Origin: Chloracidobacterium sp.
GTDB taxonomy: Bacteria > Acidobacteriota > Blastocatellia > Pyrinomonadales > Pyrinomonadaceae
Direction: 5' to 3'
Assembly: GCA_016716365.1 (NCBI GenBank)
Contig: JADJWM010000017.1
Coordinates: forward strand, 1-64,000
Length of the DNA stretch: 64,000 bases
Numbering within the stretch: the stretch's first letter is position 1; each line of letters begins with the position of its first letter. The translations under genes and the position numbers were made by a program. Positions 60,976 through 64,000 of this stretch are shown here, one piece after another. The notes beneath the pieces were generated by a model. The model had not been told where the DNA came from and did no database searches. It worked only from the letters and a program-made list of their open reading frames with translations.

Positions 60976-62004
60976 TTAGATCACACGCCCTCGTTTCAAG
61001 TACTGATCGAGGGGTAGCGGTACCGGCGGCGGGCCAGGGACGACAGGCCGCGTCATCCTGAGAACGCCCGGGGCCTGCGGCGCACCCGGCGCGGCCGGGG
61101 TCGTGAACTCGAAGTGGTTATCAAACACGCCCTTCACCTCTTCGGGGGTCACCGAGATCGTTTGCCGGTTCCGGTCGCGGACGATCGTCAGGGTCAGGCT
61201 GCCGTCTCGTTTTTCCGAGATCGCCCGTATGAGGTCGAACTCGCCCTTTACCGGTTTGCCGTCGACCTCGATGATCACATCGCCGGCTTTGATCCCGGCT
61301 TTCGCGGCGGCTGAGTTGTCGCGGACATTATTTACCAGGGCTCCGCTCTCGACGCCGAAATGATCGGCCAACTGCTTGGTGAGCGGCGTCAGGCTGACAC
61401 CGATCTGCCGGCGGCTGCCGAAGAACTGCATCAACGGCTCACCGGGCTCTCCCGACATAGGCGGCATCGGCGGCATGGCTATACGCGGAAGATTTTCCAG
61501 CGAAGGCATATCGATTCTAGGGATATCTATCCGGCCGGTCGGCCCAAGAAGTTCAAAAGCACCGTTATCAAACTTAAAACCGGGTCGTTTTCCAATGGTG
61601 ACCGTGATCTCTCGCTCGGCTCCGCTTCTCACCACAGTTAGCCGTGCCTGGTGGTCCGGCGAGATCTCGTTGATCAGCCGCGACAGCTTCATCCCGCTCG
61701 TGATCTCGTCGCCGTTCACGCGGACGATCACGTCGCCTTTCTGCAGCCCCGCGGCCTGTGCCGGCGAGCCATCGATAACGTTCTCGATCCCAACGCCCCG
61801 GACCTCGCGAAGGCCGTACTTGGTGAAATTTTCCCTATTAACCTCTTCGGTCTGTATGCCGAGATATCCGCCGTCACTGTCGAACGACCATGTCATTGCG
61901 CGGACGGCCTCTTGTTTCTCGTTCTTCGGCTCGGGGGTTTGCGAATATACGGCCCCGACACCGATCAGAACGAAAAGAATGAATGCAAATGACTTTTGAA
62001 ACAT
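60976..62004 (-). CDS. Secreted protein with two PDZ domains
   Basis: A 342-residue protein; ATG 62004 begins a signal peptide (SFAFILFVLIGVGAVYS). PDZ 1 (about 40-125) has YLGIQTEEVNRENFTKYGLR and SPAQAAGLQKGDVIVRVNGD; PDZ 2 (about 195-285) has IGVSLTPLTKQLADHFGVES and AAKAGIKAGDVIIEVDGKPV. No protease domain is present, so it is a PDZ adaptor rather than a DegP-type protease. The tail is Pro/Ala-rich. Peptide-binding at the envelope is likely. Confidence 0.85.
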   Translation of the reverse strand: MFQKSFAFILFVLIGVGAVYSQTPEPKNEKQEAVRAMTWSFDSDGGYLGIQTEEVNRENFTKYGLREVRGVGIENVIDGSPAQAAGLQKGDVIVRVNGDEITSGMKLSRLINEISPDHQARLTVVRSGAEREITVTIGKRPGFKFDNGAFELLGPTGRIDIPRIDMPSLENLPRIAMPPMPPMSGEPGEPLMQFFGSRRQIGVSLTPLTKQLADHFGVESGALVNNVRDNSAAAKAGIKAGDVIIEVDGKPVKGEFDLIRAISEKRDGSLTLTIVRDRNRQTISVTPEEVKGVFDNHFEFTTPAAPGAPQAPGVLRMTRPVVPGPPPVPLPLDQYLKRGRVI

Positions 62005-62276
62005 ATCAACCTCCAAGTTTTTATGCTTTGTTGAATTAACCAGGTTTTTCAAATAATGCCTGAATGAATTTTGTTGCTCGCGGGCCCGGAAATGGTTGCT
62101 TACGCGCACGTCGGGCCAGGAAAGCTCATTTAAAGTACGTCCGATGAGGGCTTACGGTTACAGGACTGCGAAAAAAAGTCTTGTCCCCACAATTTCGTCC
62201 GACTTTGCCGTCTCAGTCTGTGCTCGGATATCCTGTCAATTGCGGCAGTTTCCCGCTTGTTTCAGGAGGGGAATTT

Positions 62277-63062
62277 ATGAAAACAACTCTGATCTTTGGG
62301 CTCCTGCTGGCGCTAGGCCTTTCGGTTTTCTCGTCCGGGTGCAGCAAAATATCGAGGATCCTCAAGGGTGAAGCAACCCTTTACATTGTCGCCGTGGAAA
62401 GCAAAGAGCCTGATGCGGCGTCGATGACCGAGCGTGCCGAAGGCGTATTGAAAAATCGTTTTTCAGGTGCCAATATCGACGCAGAGATCGCTCGGACGGG
62501 CGAAAACCGTTTGGAAGTAAAGATTTACGGAGGCTACGATCGCGAGTATGTTCGGGCGTTTTTTAAGACCTACAGGCTTGAGTTTAAGAAGGCCGTGTCC
62601 CCGCCGGACCCCATTCCCGTAAAGACATACGAAGAACGAGAAGAGGCCGGGAGCGCAGCCTCACCGGGACAACAGGTGATTCCGTATTCGTCTGAAGACG
62701 CCGGCACCACGATGAAATATCTGATCGTCGAACAAGAGCCAATAATCACCGGCGAGGACATTAAGACGGCTTGGACGAGCTCAACCTCGGATTCTGATGC
62801 TGACAACCGGATCTTGTTTACTCTGAGTCCTGAAGGGGCGTCGAGATTTGCGGGATGGACACGCGCAAACATCAAGAACTATCTTGCGATCGTGCTCAAC
62901 GATCAGGTCGAAAGTGTCGTGCTTATTTCGAGTGTGATCTCCGATCAAGGTCAAATAAACGGGAATTTTACGAGGGGAGAAGCGGCGGCGATCGCGATGG
63001 CGCTAAATAGCGGACATTTACCGGCTGAGTTAACGGTGGTCGAGGAAAGGTCTTTGAACTAA
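62277..63062 (+). CDS. Free-standing SecD periplasmic-domain lipoprotein
   Basis: A 261-residue lipoprotein; ATG 62277 follows a CAGGAGG ribosome site and gives lipobox SSGC (Cys22). The mature part matches the SecD P1 head domain: TERAEGVLKNRFSGANIDAE and ENRLEVKIYGG (P1 base), then LIVEQEPIITGEDIKTAWTS, FTLSPEGASRFAGWTRANIK, AIVLNDQVESVVLISSVISD, INGNFTRGEAAAIAMALNSG and LPAELTVVEERS. All six SecD membrane helices are absent. SecD P1 helps pull proteins out of SecYEG; a lipid-anchored copy may work with SecDF or as a decoy, a guess. Confidence 0.8.
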   Translation: MKTTLIFGLLLALGLSVFSSGCSKISRILKGEATLYIVAVESKEPDAASMTERAEGVLKNRFSGANIDAEIARTGENRLEVKIYGGYDREYVRAFFKTYRLEFKKAVSPPDPIPVKTYEEREEAGSAASPGQQVIPYSSEDAGTTMKYLIVEQEPIITGEDIKTAWTSSTSDSDADNRILFTLSPEGASRFAGWTRANIKNYLAIVLNDQVESVVLISSVISDQGQINGNFTRGEAAAIAMALNSGHLPAELTVVEERSLN

Positions 63063-63063
63063 C

Positions 63064-64000
63064 TCAGCCCCGGCTGAGCCGAGCGAGCCGTTCGGCGGCG
63101 GCTTCGAGCGTTTCGTCCAATTTGCAGAAGCAGAACCTTACCATCAGTGAGCCCATTGCCGGGTCGTGATAGAAAGAGGAGCCGGGGACGACCGCGACGC
63201 CGATCTCGCGGATCAGGTGTTTAGTAAATTCGATATCATTCGGGAAGCCAAAATCTGAGATGTCGGTCATCACATAGTATGCCCCTTCAGGCATGTCGCA
63301 CTTGAAACCGGCCTCACGCAGCACGGGCACGATGAAGTCGCGTTTCCGCTGGTATTCCATTTGCAGGTCCTCGTAATAGCCCGGCGGCAGGCCCATGGCA
63401 TAAGCACCCGCGTGCTGCAGGGGGTTGGCCGCCCCAACGGTCAGAAAGTCGTGGACCTTTCGGATCGCACCCGAAATGTCCGGCGGTGCGATGCACCAAC
63501 CGACCCGCCACCCGGTCACGGAATACGTCTTCGAGAGTGAGTTTACAACCACGGTCCGCTCCCGCATTCCTTCGATATTCGCCATGCATACATGGTCAAG
63601 CGGATCGCCGTCCTCGGTAATATTAAAAGTTATGTGCTCGTAGATCTCGTCGGTAAAGCAAAGAGCATCGTACTGTTTGCAGAGATCCGCGATGAATTCC
63701 AGCTCTTCACGGGTAAAGACCTTTCCCGTGGGATTGTTGGGATTGCAGATGATGATCGCTTTCGTCCGGTCGTTGAAGGCCGCCTTCAGTTCTTCGCGGT
63801 CGAATACGAAGCCGTTGTCGGTTCGATAGAGCGGCACGTGTCTCGGGGTCGCATCTGAAAGGATGGCGTCGGGCGCGTAATTCTCGTAGAACGGTTCGAA
63901 AACGACAACCTCCTCACCCGGATCGACGGTCGCCAGCATTCCCGCGATCATTCCCTCGGTCGAACCGCACGTGACCGTGATCTCGGTCTCCGGATCGACA
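63064..64000 (-). CDS. Class I/II aminotransferase (N-terminus beyond window)
   Basis: A PLP-dependent aminotransferase truncated by the window edge; at least 312 residues are visible. The frame is open to base 64000 (VDPETEITVTCGSTEGMIAG). PLP contacts: IICNPNNPTGKVFTREELEF, ALCFTDEIYEHITF (Asp and Tyr) and the lysine in VVNSLSKTYSVTGWRVGWCI, with MVRFCFCKLD binding the substrate carboxylate. The group includes kynurenine/aspartate/methionine aminotransferases; the exact substrate is uncertain. Confidence 0.9.
   Translation of the reverse strand, partial: VDPETEITVTCGSTEGMIAGMLATVDPGEEVVVFEPFYENYAPDAILSDATPRHVPLYRTDNGFVFDREELKAAFNDRTKAIIICNPNNPTGKVFTREELEFIADLCKQYDALCFTDEIYEHITFNITEDGDPLDHVCMANIEGMRERTVVVNSLSKTYSVTGWRVGWCIAPPDISGAIRKVHDFLTVGAANPLQHAGAYAMGLPPGYYEDLQMEYQRKRDFIVPVLREAGFKCDMPEGAYYVMTDISDFGFPNDIEFTKHLIREIGVAVVPGSSFYHDPAMGSLMVRFCFCKLDETLEAAAERLARLSRG

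Noticed and set aside
1..64000. CRISPR array, insertion sequence or prophage
   Set aside because: No regularly spaced repeats, transposase, integrase or phage structural genes were seen; the sheath fusion alone does not indicate a prophage.

Overview
The window looks like a chromosomal segment spanning the replication origin of an Acidobacteriota bacterium, probably Blastocatellia (Pyrinomonadaceae-like). The evidence is a moderately high GC content, a GWxTD-domain protein, an M28 peptidase and DUF445, DUF4178 and DUF2807 proteins of the kind common in that phylum, and many short lipoproteins. The assignment rests on gene content only.

Layout. Bases 1-6250 are coding-like but full of frame changes: a NorQ/CbbQ ATPase, a PhoX (DUF839) protein, a GNAT acetyltransferase and a TPR protein can each be reconstructed only by hopping frames. 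The conserved motifs between breaks are intact, which points to uncorrected indels or very recent decay. From 6.3 to 19.3 kb, mostly on the minus strand, are an M28 peptidase, a methyltransferase, topA, dprA, a selenocysteine tRNA (anticodon TCA, CCA encoded), an M20 peptidase with a frame break, an S1/P1 nuclease, a ketoacyl synthase, an SH3b protein and a DsbA/DsbB pair. From 19.4 to 23.3 kb on the plus strand runs an ArsR-SRPBCC-VOC-DoxX-DUF1428-MATE series behind a strong promoter with a dyad operator.

The origin lies around dnaN-dnaA (minus strand, 23.3-26.3 kb), with DnaA-box-like sites both between the two genes and upstream of dnaA. The other half of the classical origin cluster, rpmH-rnpA-yidD-yidC-jag-mnmE-mnmG-parA-parB (plus strand, 36.7-47.0 kb), is separated from dnaA by about 10 kb. 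That gap holds lipoproteins, DUF445, DUF5990-NAT and purM/purN, with an MgtE-type transporter between purM and purN on the opposite strand. A fused TssB-TssC contractile sheath gene stands alone between mnmE and mnmG. After parB come selD, whose codon 12 is an in-frame TGA (selenocysteine) followed by a hairpin, then tatB and tatC, the latter with a large insertion. A frame-broken GWxTD protein follows.

From 52.5 to 60.2 kb a plus-strand series carries SpeD, a double zinc-ribbon DUF4178 protein starting at CTG, a 49-residue membrane peptide, DUF350, a membrane-anchored SpeE, a Tat-exported FAD amine oxidase-like lipoprotein, and two unknown membrane proteins. It looks like a polyamine-linked envelope system. 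The right end has a coiled-coil lipoprotein, a PDZ protein, a lipoprotein made of the SecD periplasmic domain, and an aminotransferase cut by the window edge.

The most notable points are the polyamine/DUF4178/DUF350 operon, an rnpA reading frame whose only standard start lies upstream of rpmH (as known from Thermus), the paired selC and Sec-containing selD, the orphan TssBC sheath fusion and the free-standing SecD head-domain lipoprotein.
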